Part shown: positions 1-14,300 of the stretch, piece after piece
Layout of the letters: the number at the start of each line of letters is the position of its first letter
Position numbering within the stretch: the first letter of the stretch is position 1
Assembly (NCBI GenBank): GCA_000226015.1
Contig: JH153385.1
Span: 202,948 to 266,947 of the forward strand
Source: Mnemiopsis leidyi
Lineage: Eukaryota > Ctenophora > Tentaculata > Lobata > Bolinopsidae
Length of the DNA: 64,000 nucleotides
Reading direction: 5' to 3'
Made by a program: the position numbers and the translations under genes
The notes under the pieces: model-generated
What the model saw: the letters and a program-made list of their open reading frames with translations, nothing else
Databases searched by the model: none
What the model was told of the DNA's origin: nothing

Positions 1-89
1 TATTTATTTAATTTTAAGACGAGATGACGATATCATGTGCAAAAACTGAATGAAACTAACGCCACTAACTGTGAAAAATAATGGCAGAA

Positions 90-340
90 AGTGTGAAGTA
101 ATACGACACAACTGTGAAAATGATAGCAAAAGTGTGAGGTAATACGGCCAAAAGTGTGATGTAATACGAAAAAGGGTGATGTAATACGGCTAAAAGTGTG
201 AAGTAATACGAAAAAGGGTGATGTAATACGGTTATAAGTGTGATGTAATACGGAAAAGGGTGATGTAATACGGGAAAAAGTGTGATGTAATACGAAAAAA
301 GGTGATGTAATACGAAAAAAGGTGATGTAATACGACAAAA
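90..340. repeat. Minisatellite, about 19-20 bp unit
   Basis: Imperfect tandem array built on GTGATGTAATACG followed by a short A/G-rich linker (for example GAAAAAGG). The first units are the most diverged (GTGAAGTAATACG, GTGAGGTAATACG) and the last three nearly identical. The array opens two long frames on the minus strand, rich in repeated HHTF/RITSPF and YYITL words. These are repeat artefacts, not genes. Confidence 0.9.
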
Positions 341-2095
341 ATGTGCAAATACCACGTTTTACTCAACCGGTATAATAGCATCACGCGGTAAATAATAAAA
401 CATATTTATTTTGAAACAAAGTTTAACAAACACTTTCTTCGGAATCAAATGGAAGCAAGAAAACTTCTGACGTTTTTTTTCAAAAATAGAGTGTAAAAGA
501 GAACCATCCATATAGCTGTTATCGGATCGTAACAGTCCGTTTTCCCCAAACTAAGTATAAAGAATGTCCTCAAACCGGCAACCTTGATAGTTTGCCACCT
601 TAACATCTGTCTGGTCTAATGAGGGCTCATGTCCCGAATAAAAGATCTCACTCGACAAGAGACAGCTGTGGTAAGATGTCGAGTAGTCAACCAAGCATCG
701 CAGTGTCGCGAGATTACAGTGAGGAAGGATGTTAAATCCTGAGGCAGCTTCTTACATGGAACCATCTTTACCCCAGATGTGCAGAGTGAGTTGAATAGAA
801 TCAAGTATTAGTTTGGAGATCACATTGTATCCGGTATCTAGGGGTGAACATTACCATTAGTACACTGTAATCGAACCAGAACAAAATCACATTTAGGTTT
901 CCCACGTGACCGTTGGCAGCACCGCTATCTAGCGATGACTCATGTGATACTGGGTTTGAGGTAGCGTGATTTCAGGTTACTGTTGTGAGGGGTTTGATTG
1001 GTCCCTGAAGTCGCATCTACTCTTCCATTGGTTTGCCTCGGTGAACTATTGGTTCACGATCCAGGAACATACTTTATCGTTCGCAGAATATGTTGCCGAA
1101 TCTTTCGATTAAATTATGGTGGTATATACACTATTAATTCAACCCCGTCTCTCAATTTAATTACTTACCAGCTTAATAAAAGTAAAACTATAAATTCTAA
1201 TTCGATCAAAACTTGCCACTGGTCTCCCAGCTATCCGATTTGTGTACTCAAATGCTCTTGTTTGTACTCATATCATTACTCCTTAATTGTCGGCGGAGGG
1301 CAGGGTGGTTCTCTCTCCAATAATTTAAGGCGATAATTCTCCTTGAAGCACGAATTACCAAAAAGTAGTTGCAGTAGAGAAGGTCACCCTGGGGACACGC
1401 CGGCTCCTCTTTGTGAGACTGGCGGGCCAACGTGACTGTCATTTCGCGATGAGGAAATGTACCTCCAGTTAGAGGATCAATGCAACTTGTACCGGATCAT
1501 TATTCGTAACTGTTGTTATTCGTAATGCTTGGGCGGCTCAGAGGTTGTGTGGCTGATAAGTGATTTGTCAAACTTTAAAGTTTAACGTTTTCTCGAATCG
1601 TTGAGAATTAAGAGGTTGGGTAGTTTTTTTCTAAGGTGACGATCAGTATTTAAGTGATAAAAAGATAAACTATCGGGCTTTTTACGTTTAACAGATATGT
1701 TGCTCTTCTGTAATAAACTCAGAAGTGACAGCAAGAGTAACAAAAAGGCTACTGTATATCCCCAAGATCCTTTTGTTTCACTCCTGACTTTACAGTTACT
1801 CAGTCAAATCGATTGATTTAAGTAGCTCATAATCTAGCTTGAACAAGACTCTATCCAAACCTTGTCAATTTAAAACGATACTCATGATGATGCTAATATG
1901 AGGAAATACTGTTGACTATGGGAATAGCTCAACTGATATGTTCTTTCACCATCGCTATTCTGCCAAACTTAACCGTTCAACAAAAGGTAATTTTAAACTT
2001 TGCCAATGATCACATGTGAGCAAAGTGATCATTCATACTATTAGTTGAGAATCTTGATATTATTTGAAAATTAGTCTTAGTAGAACTTTCATCAG
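341..2095. other. Upstream non-coding stretch, no clear gene
   Basis: No supported gene. It lies directly upstream of the guanylate cyclase and should hold its promoter and signal-peptide exon. The best candidate first exon is the Met frame at 1918-1986: hydrophobic, 23 codons, followed by GTAATT. It ends in phase 0, whereas the next recognised exon (2096) needs one carried-over base, so I did not join it. Small frames at 616-804, 998-1336 and 1248-1442 show no family resemblance. Confidence 0.5.
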
Positions 2096-5000
2096 GCACT
2101 CTTTCTAAAAATCAAATCTATTATCAGAATATCAAGCTTGCTATATTACGACCAAAGCCAGATGATCAGAACATTTTCAACCCAAAAAGTAAAATGGGCG
2201 CAGGGGCCATTGTAAGTCTACCTTAAGCAGTTGTATGTATTGATTATACTTTTTAGTTGTATTGATTCAATTCTTGTTTTTTATGGTCCGGGTATTATAC
2301 CGGGTATAGCTATAAAATTCTGAGTTTTAAAATCTGCTTCCACGATCCGGTGTAAAAATGATCCCTCTGTCAGATACTCCTAACTAATTCTTAACAGGTA
2401 GCAATTGACAAAGTGAATAACCACCAGCCCTTAGTTGATGGATACAGGTTGGTTCCCACTTGGTACCAGCCTGGCTGTAACGATTTGGCGTCTTTGAATG
2501 CAGTTGTTAATGCAAGTTTTGATGGGTAAGTTAAAAATAAGCCTAACTTCATAAACCTAGGAAATTTCATTTCTGCCTCGTGATTCCTCTAGTTTTTACT
2601 GATGTTATTCGCTGATTACAAATCCATTTTCCGCTTTTAATGAGTTTAAAATATACCTATGCGTTGAGTAAAATAGAATCCCTTTTGAGCTTTTGTTTTC
2701 CGAAATGTCACCTGAAAATGAAGAGGGATGCACGATACCAAATACAGGTGTAGATTTACTACTGATAGTTTGATTTACAGCTGCACTGTGAATGAGTGAG
2801 GAATGAAACCACATTCATCCCACAATTTCAGAACTCACGGGTTTATTGGTCCAGAGTGCTCGAAAGCGGTAGAGAGCATTGCTCTTTTGGCGCGAGGCTG
2901 GAACATAGCTGTCGTAAGTGCAAGTGGTGCTTAACACCGAACGATATAAACATTTCACAGCAATTTTATCTTTCTTTCTAAGGAGCACATAAGATTAACA
3001 ATGCAGAATTTTGTGACTTATTTTTCTATTGATCATCATTCCACGAGTGCTCCCTTCCCAAGGTTAGTTACGGAGCTTCAAGCCCAACAGTGTCGCAGCA
3101 CGATAGATACACAACCTTTGCTAGGTCAATTCCGCCGTATAACTTGATGGGAGAAGCGATTACACAACTTCTCCTTCACTACAATTGGAACGAGGTATGT
3201 GGGGATGTAGGAAAGTAGAGTGTTGATATTGGGGAGGCAGTGTTTCTAGGTGACGGGTTACCTAGGTAACATGAACCATTGCTAGATATCTAGGTGACAA
3301 GGTATTTAAGTAGCACGTTCTCTATATAATAACAGGCCTTTACGTCGAATTGTAGGTAGAAGGAATAATTGACTTTTAAAAATTAAGAAAATTAATTAAA
3401 GGCAGTTCTTATCAAACGAGTTACACTAATTGACCACCTATAACCCTAGCATATATGCGTACTGACATCAGTTGAAGACATATGGTTACGAACAGCAGAA
3501 GAGTTTATCAGCAACATGAAGGATGCAGGAATACAAAATATAGTACCCCGGTATATTTTCCCTAACGTTAACGAGGCAGACCTCAGTCCGGAGAACGATA
3601 ATAGGATAAGGGAGATCTTGAAAGGACTTGAGTATGAAGCAAGGAGTAAGCACTTTGATTAGGGTTTCCTATATTAGGGATAGAAAACTGGATGGCTTTT
3701 TAAAAAATTAAGCCGAGTATATTGAGATAAAAGTATATTAAATCAAAGCATGATCAACATAAGTGATTGTGGCTCACATTTCAGTCGTTATCTTATTGAC
3801 ATATGACGACACGAAAGTCCTGGCGTTCGCTCATGAGTTGGGATTGTTAAAAGGACATTACGTGTTTATTGTTGTTGAAGGTAACGCAGATTACCTTCAA
3901 AAAGCAGAGGAAATGACAGGGGTAGACGCTTCTGAGGTATCGATTAATATTATTGTTTAATGCTTTATTGACAGACTTAATCGGTTAAATATTATGCCTT
4001 GAGATTCAAAGAACCATAACAAATATTCAAGCTTTTTGCATGCTCTTATATTATAACTTTAAAAATTCAATATTTGCTTCGTGCTGAGGTGCTGTAAAAG
4101 TCACACTACAAACGTTCGGAACTCATTACTCGGTGAATGCACATTTAATGTGTTCCACACAGGTGCTGACCGGTCTATTTTCGGTGACGTACCGACCTCT
4201 GGATACTACTAGTGAGGGCTACATACAGTTTAAAAGGGATCTAGCAGATGCTTCTGATCAACTCAGTGGAGGAAAAGATCAACAAGCTCCCGAACATCCA
4301 TCTGTAATTACATTCTTATACAATTTTGTGATTCTTAAAAAATGTTCTCTTGTAGGGAACGAAACATAAATCACCTTATCATGATCAAGACCCTAGCACT
4401 TCAACAATCCAAAATTTCTGTTTTTACCACAGATGAGCAGGTCAACAAATATTTCTGCATGGAATCTAGCTTAATACCTTCTCACTCACAGGAAATCATA
4501 TATGAGGCTTTTTTACACGATGCAGTTATGTTGTATGCTACCGGTCTCAACAGAACCATAAGTAAAAAGATGCAAAATAGAGGTTTTAAAAGAGATGCTA
4601 CGGGTGGTTTTGGAAGTGAAATCAGAAACGAAATCAGTGAACTAGTGCTGGAAGGTGAACTCAATTATTATATACTATTTGCAACTACTCGCTAGTAAAA
4701 GGGCGGACTTGAAAAGTGATAGTAAAGTCTTTATATTTAAGACCTTGAACTTCTCAAAGCTCATTGATTTTGAATCGATGTCTAAGAAGATCGGTGGTTT
4801 CCAAAATCATGAATTCAACCAAAGCCCTTGTTAGACTCTATATTGTATGAGCACATTCCTTGAACACTATACATCTAAAAAAATCTAAGAAAGCGTGTTC
4901 CAGGTATGAGTGGCTGGCTCAACATGAGCGGAGGCGACAGGAGGTCTGACTTTGTCATACAAAACTATCAGGGAGACAAATTTCTCAACGTTTTCCTTCA

Positions 5001-8000
5001 CTTTCAGGTAGAGTCTAAAGGCATAGTTTGATAGTCGGATTCCTGAGTTCCTATTGTCATGAATTACTTTTTCTAAATTACAAGTCTCACAAGTGTAATC
5101 TTATTATTTTACTAGCCCTGACAATTAACTGATTGTATTTTCATAACATTTACCAAAAATGTTTGTCAGGCCAACAATACTCTAGAAAAAATAAGCCCAG
5201 TCGTGCAGTTTCCTGGAGGAAAAACCGAAGTGCCAAATAAATGTGGCAAAGACGATGAGCTTTGCGAGCAAAAGGACCAAAGAGACCGCCTGGTCATCAT
5301 TGCATGCAGTGCTGTTTCAGCAGCAGTCATGATTGTGATCCTCTGTTTTTTATTGGTTTGGTAAGTACTCGTCTAGAGTCATTATGGCTCCATTTAAACA
5401 CTTTAAGGTGTAGTCTTCGCTCTGTGTCTCTGTTTAAACACAAGGATATATTCTGCAAGTTCCATAAGGTGTAGTCACACTGGACTGTATAACGCTTGAA
5501 TACCATGGCTTCACAGTTCACATACTTCTACATACTGTCCACCGTTTGAAAACAAGTCAAGTCTCTCTTATTTTCGCTTAAACATTGCCTAGTCACCAGA
5601 CTTTTTTTCGCACAGGAAGGTCCAGCGAAGAAATATAGTGCAGCGCAGGATGTGGGAAATTAAATTAACCGACGTTGTTTTCTACAATGAGTCTACAGCC
5701 GGGGGCAAGGTAATTGCAATCAATGACAGGACAGTTTCGTAGCCGCCATACAATGACATTGACATTAACTATGAACGTCGCATTGTAGCAGTCGATAGAC
5801 TATCCTGGAACAGATCACCAGTCTCAGAAACTATTAAACTAATTTGTTCCACCACCGGTGGTTAAAACGGAGACTTTTTCGGATCCAACAGCCGATTGAC
5901 GGCTCTGAAAGTTTTGGATCACGAGATTGAAAACGAATAGTCATTCTATTGGTGGACTAATGAATTGGGTAGAAAAATTGCGAGTTATAATTCTGAGCAA
6001 TCGAAATAACAAGCTAAGTTTTTGTGTAGTATAGCTGAAAGCACGGTGTTAACCTATTTTAACCTGTTACAATAAATAACTGTTTTAATAACCTGTTATA
6101 ATAAATGACTGTATACAAACTGGAATAGTCAAAAATTAAAGACCGTGTCTAGTCATTATATGCATACAACCGACTTTTGAAGCTCAAAGCAGAACGTCAA
6201 ATGGATAGCATCTCGTTAAGATTGTGGAGGAAAATTAAGGTTCGCGGCGAACGAGTCCGTGGCAGACAATTGTCTGCGGCGGCAATTAGTCGCCAAAAAT
6301 TCAACTTTCCGCTGGCGAACGATTGTCTAGATAACATGTTCGCCAGTAAGACTCGCCCTCCGATAAAATGCCAAACTTATCATAGATCTATCGCTGTATA
6401 ATATTTTTGAACCTTTCCCAAAGCATCAGTTTCTATGAAATTAAAATTAATTCCCCTAAGGCAGGTCAAGGACTGTCTGCCTTATCACTTCCCTCTATCT
6501 CCTCCTACTACACGGGCAACACTGTAAATTTCTCCAACCGAGCTCACGTTAAGGTATGGCTGGTGAATTCATTACATGTAGAGCTTTAAAGCTATAACCT
6601 TTATTTGATTTTAAACTGATATCTTTTAACGTGGAGGAAAAGCATAATAATTAATAAAATGCTGGTAGATAAACTCTTACTTATACTCGTAGTTTATAAA
6701 GTTATGATCTATCCTTCGTGACGAGCGATCTTAATATTGGTAAATCTTATTCTTAGAATAAAACAGTCTATCTGAAGAGGACGAAAAAGCAGCATTTAAC
6801 GTTAAATGAACAAATATTAAAAGAGTGTCAAGAGGTTAGCCATAAACAAAACTTCATGCGAATATCATATATTGATAAACTTCACTCGTTCAATGAAAAT
6901 ATTTTTGATGAATTTAATCTTTAATGAAATACATATTTCATGAAGTTATGGGAAGCTAGAAACGCCAACGTAGCAGAATTCATCGGCGTGTGTATCGAAC
7001 CAGAGAATATTTTCATAGCTACGGCTTTCTGCCTGAAACGAAGTTTGCAGGTGATCTTACTACTTATTGTCCAGTATATATCTATACAAAAATTTGTCTG
7101 TCCAGCCAGCTTGACACAAGCATCTAGTATCTCCATCAGGAAAGGCTTTACCATATACACAGTAGCTATACTAAAGTATTGAAACGGAGAAAGGTGGAGG
7201 ATCAAAGAAGGAGAAGGTTGTAGGGAGATTTGAAGTGGGAGAAGGTTGAAGGGAGGTTTAAAAAGAGAAAATGACGCTGGATGAGGGGGAAACGGAAGGG
7301 AGGATTAACGGGAACGGGGTCTAGGACAGTTATTATAATTAATCATGTTGTTCTTCTACACGTTAGAGTAATAGAGTACTTCTCTTTTGAGGGGCAAAAT
7401 ATGTTCCATTGTTCCAGATACCTAGATTGTAATTGTAACCAGACATTGAAATACTTGCAGGACATCTTAAGCGATGAAAGAGTTAAGTTGGATCTCATGT
7501 TCAAAATGGCACTCTCAACCGACATTGTAAAGGGACTCATCTACATTCATCGATCAGCCATTGAATATCACGGAAACTTGACATCGTCAAACTGCTTAGT
7601 AGACGATCATTGGACTTTGAAGCTGACAGATTTTGGAATAAGGACTTTAAGAAGGACACTTGGAGATAACGTACTTAAATCTGGCAGAGCTTTGACAGAA
7701 GGTTCAATTTGTTCCCTTGAATTCAGCTTCTATACAGGCAATGTAATACAAATCCACGAAATGCAAATCCATATGATCATATCTTAGCTAAAGTGGTGCA
7801 TAAAAGAATCTATTAAAAAGTTGAATAAGCTAGCAAAACAATCATTACCAGCCAGTAAAATCAGGATTCAGGGATATTTTAAGCTAACAATCCCACAGCG
7901 GAGCTATGGAGAGCCCCTGAGTTCCTGTACACCGCCAAACACACAGGCAGTCAAGCTGGAGACGTGTACAGTCTGGGAATTATACTACAGGAAATTATCT

Positions 8001-10723
8001 GCGAGGACTGTCCCTATCCCAACTGTCATTACAGTACTGAAGGTGGGTCAACATAGTTGAGTTGTGGTTAAGGTTTACTGAACAATTTGTGCTAGCAAAA
8101 CCCAATAGTTTACTTTTTCCAAAATTTAAAATGTAAAGTTTTTAAAATCATCACAACTAAAATCAGCTTAGTAATTTGTTCGAAGTTGATAATTCTTTTC
8201 AGAGATATTGCAGAAAGTTCCAGTTGGGTTTAGACCAAAGATCACCCACGAACATGCATCGAATGACTTTGTAGACCTTATAGAAAGGTTTTAGAATTCA
8301 TTCAAAATGATTGATTCCAGTCTGAAAAACTGAATGAGAAAAAAAGAAAATAGAAATGTAAAGGCGCTGTATAAAATTGTTGAAACAAGTGTTGAAATAA
8401 GTGTTGAAATAAGTCCTTTCAGGTGTTGGCTGGAGGACCCGGGGAAAAGAATTGGCTTATCAGAGATAAGAAGTGTCCTTAACAGTTTGAACCCAGACAG
8501 GTTATCACAGCAATAATAAGAGACAACTTAAGTTAAATAAGTATAATACATATTACATAAGTAAAACAAACATTTTCTAATGACGGGAAAACAGAATATT
8601 ACACATCCAACATACGCTCATTTTACTAAGGGAACTAAATTGAACGATCATAAGTAAGTCTGTACCCTAAAAATCATTGCAGGATGATTGATTGTGTGAA
8701 ATATACGTTGTTACAGGAGAATATCGCTAACAGATAGAATGATGAAAATGATGAACAAATACACTGATCAGTTAGAAGTTTTAGTCGAGGAGAGAACTTT
8801 GCAGTTAGCAGAGGAGAAAAATAGAGCAGATCAGCTTCTTTATCTGATGTTACCAAGGTATCGCAGACTCCACTTCGCATTGATACTAACTCTAAATTTA
8901 GAGAACAGGATACTGCAAACTTAACAAGACTTACAATTTCTACAGTCCAAAGATAATAGCACAATAGCACATTACAATTACCAGTTACACGAAAATTCAA
9001 GGATGAGGATTAAAACGGATCAATTCTGAGAAATCATACTCATTTTTCAGACCAGTGGCAGAAAAACTTAAAGTTGGAGAGTCAGTTCCCGCGGAAGCAT
9101 TTGACAGTGCAAGCATCTATTTCAGTGACATTGTAGGGTTTACCGACTTGTCCCGGAGTAGCACTCCTTTCCAGGTGAGACCCGTTATAACACTATTACA
9201 CTCCAGCAATATTTCTATAACCATTGCGGCATTGCTGTACAGTTTTAATGTTCCTTACGAGAACCTGTGATCAAATTTATGATTTAAGGTTTGAATTGAA
9301 TTCAATTCCCGGTTAATTTCAGGTGGTAGATTTGCTGAACGACCTCTATACGGTATTTGATGATTTAATAGGAAAATTTGATTGCTACAAGGTTCGTTTT
9401 CATCGGTTGTGTTAATGTGATTATACGTTCCCATTGAATCATAGTTTAGTTGATTGATCATCATGCTGGTTTTCAGCTTCTTTTATAACAACTTTGTTCG
9501 GTAGGATTAAAATTGTAAGCAAAAAAATAACAGAAACAAAACGTCAACAGGTTGAGACGATAGGGGATGCCTACATGGTTGTCTCCGGTAAGTGCAATTT
9601 GAAATATCACCAAAAAGCGGCAATGGATTGAATCAAAAGTCAAGAACATTTGAACTAAACATTTAAGCACCAATGGTCCCATGGACGACATTGAACGTAT
9701 AACCCACCAATTATGTTTTCAAGGAATACCCCAGAGGAACGGGGAGCGACACAGTCACGAGATTGCTGCCATGTCTCTCCAGTTTCTTGAAAGCATCAAC
9801 AGTTTTACTGTCAGACACCGACCTACTGACAAACTCAAACTTAGGTCTAAATTTAAAGTCTTATTCTTGATTCAAAACCTCATGTAGATACGTATCTAAT
9901 AAGATCAATAAAACTGTCAATCAAGAATTGACAAATCTTCTCACTAGAACAATACCACACAACGAAAGGCCACTAACCCTACGGTTTTACAGAATAGGAC
10001 TGCATACTGGGCCCTGTGCGGCAGGAGTAGTGGGACTCAAGATGCCCCGATACTGCTTGTTCGGGGACACTGTCAACACCGCTAGCAGGATGGAGTCTAC
10101 TGGAATTCCCTCCAGGATACACACCTCAGCCTCCTTCTATCAAAGCGTCATGAAACAGGGCTGCTTTGCGTTTGAGGAGAGGGGCGAGATGGACATCAAG
10201 GTCAGCACTAATCAAGCAAATACGCATTGAAAAAGAGCACATTGTGGTTAATTTTCTTCTAAGTTTTGATGATAGTTGATTCGTATTTTGAATGATTATA
10301 ATGACCCAAATTTTCACCAAATACTACTTGTGGTGGTGCATTAGCAATGAAGATTTTATATCATGAGCTTGTAATATAAATCTCTAAAACAAATTTCAGG
10401 GAAAAGGCAAAATGAGGACATATTTTCTACTTGGAAAGCGAGCAGATGATACTCCAGCGAACCCCAATAACAATAACAAACAGACTGAAACATCTCAACT
10501 CCTTTCTAATCCGGCTTTACTCATTCCTCCTCCAAGACCACGAACTCTCATTCCCTTAAACCATAAACCAGCAGAGGGACGTAGCTTAAAACTTCCGCAG
10601 AATTCAGAAAAGAACAGCAACAATCCATCCCTGGTCGTTACTTTTGCTAATGGCAACAAAGCCATTAATTTTGCTGGTATGCAGAGTAGTGCGAATACCC
10701 AGCCCACTCCAATAAGCACATGA
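2096..10723 (+). CDS. Receptor (membrane) guanylate cyclase, natriuretic-peptide-receptor type
   Basis: Single-pass receptor predicted to make cGMP from GTP. I traced 25 exons with matching phases: 2096-2211, 2398-2525, 2832-2913, 3063-3194, 3450-3645, 3785-3936, 4163-4303, 4492-4603, 4904-5007, 5170-5360, 5616-5709, 6461-6553, 6757-6834, 6946-7050, 7461-7670, 7904-8042, 8203-8287, 8423-8500, 8717-8857, 9051-9174, 9323-9391, 9551-9587, 9724-9844, 9993-10200, 10400-10723. They encode at least 1,085 residues. Domain order is ANF-type ligand-binding ([23 protein letters not shown]), transmembrane helix (exon at 5170), kinase homology (HGNLTSSN in place of HRD, DFG kept), coiled-coil linker (LEVLVEERT) and cyclase ([36 protein letters not shown]). 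The metal-binding aspartates and substrate motifs are present, so the cyclase looks active; the kinase domain should be catalytically dead. The first, signal-peptide exon is not resolved. The C-terminal tail is long and Asn/Pro-rich. Confidence 0.93.
6028..6055 (+). repeat. Dispersed repeat fragment in a guanylate cyclase intron
   Basis: TATAGCTGAAAGCACGGTGT and its flanks recur in inverted orientation at 51881-51902 (21 of 22 bases equal). It is probably a remnant of one dispersed family. Similarity does not visibly extend further. Confidence 0.5.
8379..8414 (+). repeat. Three 12-bp tandem units before a splice acceptor
   Basis: Three units of GTTGAAAtAAGT (the first has C for T at the lower-case base) end eight bases before the acceptor of the guanylate cyclase exon at 8423. 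Confidence 0.85.
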
Positions 10724-11346
10724 ATACAAACCGACATTATCAATTTTTGTTTTGACTCAAGTTTTGGAAAGATGCTAAGCATGTATTTCAAGGCAGTAAG
10801 CCGCTGCAGAGAGGACTATAGGACTATGAAAGTTGAAACAATCTAAGCGGCTCAAAAGCATTAAGAAGAACAAAAAGAGAATTGCATTATTTCGTTTGCA
10901 ATTGCAGTACCAGGAAGTCAGATGAAATTTTGGCTTGTGGGTTTTTATGCCATATATTAACGAAATAATGCACATATCCACGATTGAAAATATAATTGCA
11001 TGTTCGAACCTATTAATTAAAAGTTTGGCATGCTGTCTGCCATGAAAATCGTCAGCAAGTTTTAAAAAATTTATCAAGTTTGTGCATGAAAGGAATTCTA
11101 CCTGAATTAAGAATTTAATCGCTTTTTTGACGCACTTCATACACAAATATTCTTAGAGAATAAATAACACAGATGACAATTATACGCTCAATAAGCGGTT
11201 AATAAAATAAGTATGTAATTTAATCGTTTTATTCAACACAACCATTTCGGTCCAACATAAAAACCTAAATAGATATGGTATATCGGAAAATTAATTAGAA
11301 TAATCAGAACTCATTTATCGTATGTATAAAATACTTCAAGGGCTGG
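10724..11346. other. Convergent intergenic spacer
   Basis: This 623-bp gap lies between the stop codons of two convergent genes. An AATAAA on the plus strand near 11160 and its complement TTTATT near 11228 are plausible poly(A) signals for the two genes. They cross over, so the 3' UTRs may overlap. No other feature seen. Confidence 0.5.
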
Positions 11347-14300
11347 CTATATTTCAAGTTGACATGACTGAGTTGATCCTTCAATTTTCATTCTTTGAAT
11401 TTTACCTGAAACAATATTTCATTCGCATAGTGGTTCTTTTAAGTATGTTATCAGACTGATGCGAGTAATTTATAAGTTATTGGTATCTCAAACAAAAAAT
11501 AAAATTACAAGATAACTTACCATTCTGCACAGCATAAACAAGAGGTCCAACATCGTCCACAGCGACTTTTATAGTTGGCCCAACCTTGCTATCCCACGAT
11601 TGGTAACCAGTATCCGGCACTCTTCTCGATGTCACCCTCCCACTTCTAGTTTTGGGATAAATCTCTCTCATGTTTATTTTGTACTGGGGTGGAGGAGGGG
11701 TGGGAGGGGAATAGAACGTGGGCGGGGCTTTACGTGGTCTTCGGGGCTTTGTAGGCTGGTAAAGACAGTCTGGATTCACCTGAACATAATCAGTGAACTA
11801 TGTTTTATTGTTTTGATTTATAAACAATGAATTAATTTAGAAATTACTTAATTAGGAAGATTTCCGAGTAAATAAAATTCGTCAAAACGTCAAAATTGGG
11901 GTTCTTTCATGATATAACCTACATTGGGAATGACGAATTTCTTTTTCCTAATCTTGTTCTGTTTAGCACTGTTGTACTTCTTGACAAGACTTATTTGTTT
12001 GGGTCCGGACTTGGGTCCGGACTTAGCTAGACTACTCGGAGGGCGGTACACTTTATCAGCAAGGGTCTTTGATTTGTCTTTCAGGCGAGCCATACGGTTT
12101 CTGGCATGCTCTGTGAGAAATGATGATAAAGCAACAATCATTTATTCTTAAATAATGATATGGAGCGTTTAATCGATGGTTAGAGTTGAGACGTCAGACG
12201 ATAAAAAGTTGTTAATGACTAAATTAGACTTAATCTATACTTTTCTTCTTTTCAAATTAATTTTACTTACGATAATAACACGAGGGGAGAAGTTTCGGCT
12301 TCACATCACATTCACTACTTTTTCCTGTTTTCTCGTCATCTTCCTTATCAGTGTTGGTATTCCTACATATGGGTTTCTTGGTGGGCGGTTTCTGGGCAAC
12401 CAGGGATATCATCTCGCTGGCACTTTTTGTTTGGGATCTCAAGTTTTCGTTTTCACAATCCTCCCCTGGGCAGATCGACTTAGTGTAAACTATAAATAAC
12501 CCTTGTAAAGCTGTCCTTATTGAGATTTGAGAGGCTAACTTTCTTTCTATCATTGATGATGAAAAGCGGACACGTCTAGAATTCTGGCACAGTTGTGTCA
12601 CTAAGATATAAGCTTTTTCACATAAATAGTTTGACTACTTTCAGTATCAGGATTAATATTGAATCAACTCATATATGTTACGTCATTAGAGAAGGTTGCT
12701 GTGAATAGAATGGATATTAAATACATCGAAATGTGCGGTGTAGATACTGGCTACATAATTACATACCTAAAATTGATTTACGTCCACATTTCGGGTTGAT
12801 GCACTTCACCTTGACCTTGTCAGAAAACTTTACTTGCTTCTTTGCCCCTTGGTCACTCTTGGCAAGATCCCCATAGGTGGTGAGTTTTGCAGACAGTTTC
12901 TCGTCCTGAGTCTTGGAGACGACAACCTGCTTGTCGATGTTAGGTTTAGTGTCAGGTGTGTAGGCTAGAGCAGAAGGTTGGAGTTTGGTGGTTTTCTCTG
13001 TTCCGTGTGATCCACAGTCTCCTGGGGGAGTGTAGGGTACGGTTGTTTTTGTAGAAGGATTTATTCGACAGCAATGGAGCAATACGGCATTCAAAAGTTT
13101 TGATCAATCGATTAATATTTAGCAAAGCACCTCAATTTCTCCAGGATTGAATTAGATAAACGAAGATTTTATGATGAATGTTAATAAACCCAGTTATATA
13201 AAAGATAAATATTCTCCTAAATACTAAAATAGTAGATGCTTCAAATTACCGTTGCAGTTTTTGTGGGTCGCACACTTATCTCCGTATTCTTTGTGACTGT
13301 ACCTGAAGCTCCGAAATCAGTCATTACCCGGCCACTGACTTGATTAAAAATGAGAACTTTCACAGTCTAGACAAACGACTGATATAATGCAAATAACCCA
13401 GTTCATATGACCCAAACAAGGAAACAAAGATATTCCACCAAAGTTACCTATCATTCGTTGCGTCCCTGGAAATCTTCTGCTCAGCGTTTATGACCCCACT
13501 CATAACACCCTTCGGAGAAACAGGTTACTAAGCCTACTATAGAGTAGACATCATATGGCTGAAGGAATGTCTAAAAGTCACTCATTGGTTCTCAACTCGA
13601 AAATTAAAGTCATTCAATGAGTGCGATATATTATTAACTAAAGAGGTATGTTGAGACTAAAATGAAAAAAGAAAAGTATAATAAAAGAATTTAAAATTCA
13701 CCTGTTCATAAAGGTCTATAACAGTTCGGCACTGGTCCAACTTGGAAACCTCAAACGCAGAGGGCTTTGTCAACTTGTGGATACTGACAGGTTTTAAAAC
13801 ACTTTAACGTCTCGAAATTGTTCAAATCTCTGTTATTTAATTTGAATAAATTAGGTAGACGGTTAAGATAGCTTACAAGTTAATCTAACAAAGAGTTAAA
13901 CTTGGTAAACTTAGTAAAAAGTTTCAATGACATATACAATAACTCTAATTCACTAGACTAACTTGCATTTTCCCGGGTAATCACAGGTCGTGTGACCACT
14001 CTTATCAGTAGCGTGGTGACACAACATGGTCCTGGGGCAGGGCGGGTAGGCATCTGGAAACAGAGTCTTCGTCTCCCTGAAAACTATCTATCTCAAGGAG
14101 GTCTAACGTAGATTCAATAGTATAAGTCCATTATATTCATCGCTGCAACTGGAGTTCAGATTATTGTCGTTCATTTCGTGAAGAAATGGCTGGAAAGCAT
14201 GGTTGAAAAAAGCATGGTTAAAAACACGCATATCCAGCAGAGATGTTCATGTCAGCGCGAAATCTGTAAACAGGTAGACATCAGTTTTCAATTTATTAAA

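Noticed and set aside
33-355. Two minus-strand frames rich in HHTF and YYITL words
   Set aside because: Read-through of the 19-20 bp minisatellite.
1918-1986. Hydrophobic Met-initiated frame that could be the guanylate cyclase signal-peptide exon
   Set aside because: It ends in phase 0 while the exon at 2096 needs one carried-over base; not joined.
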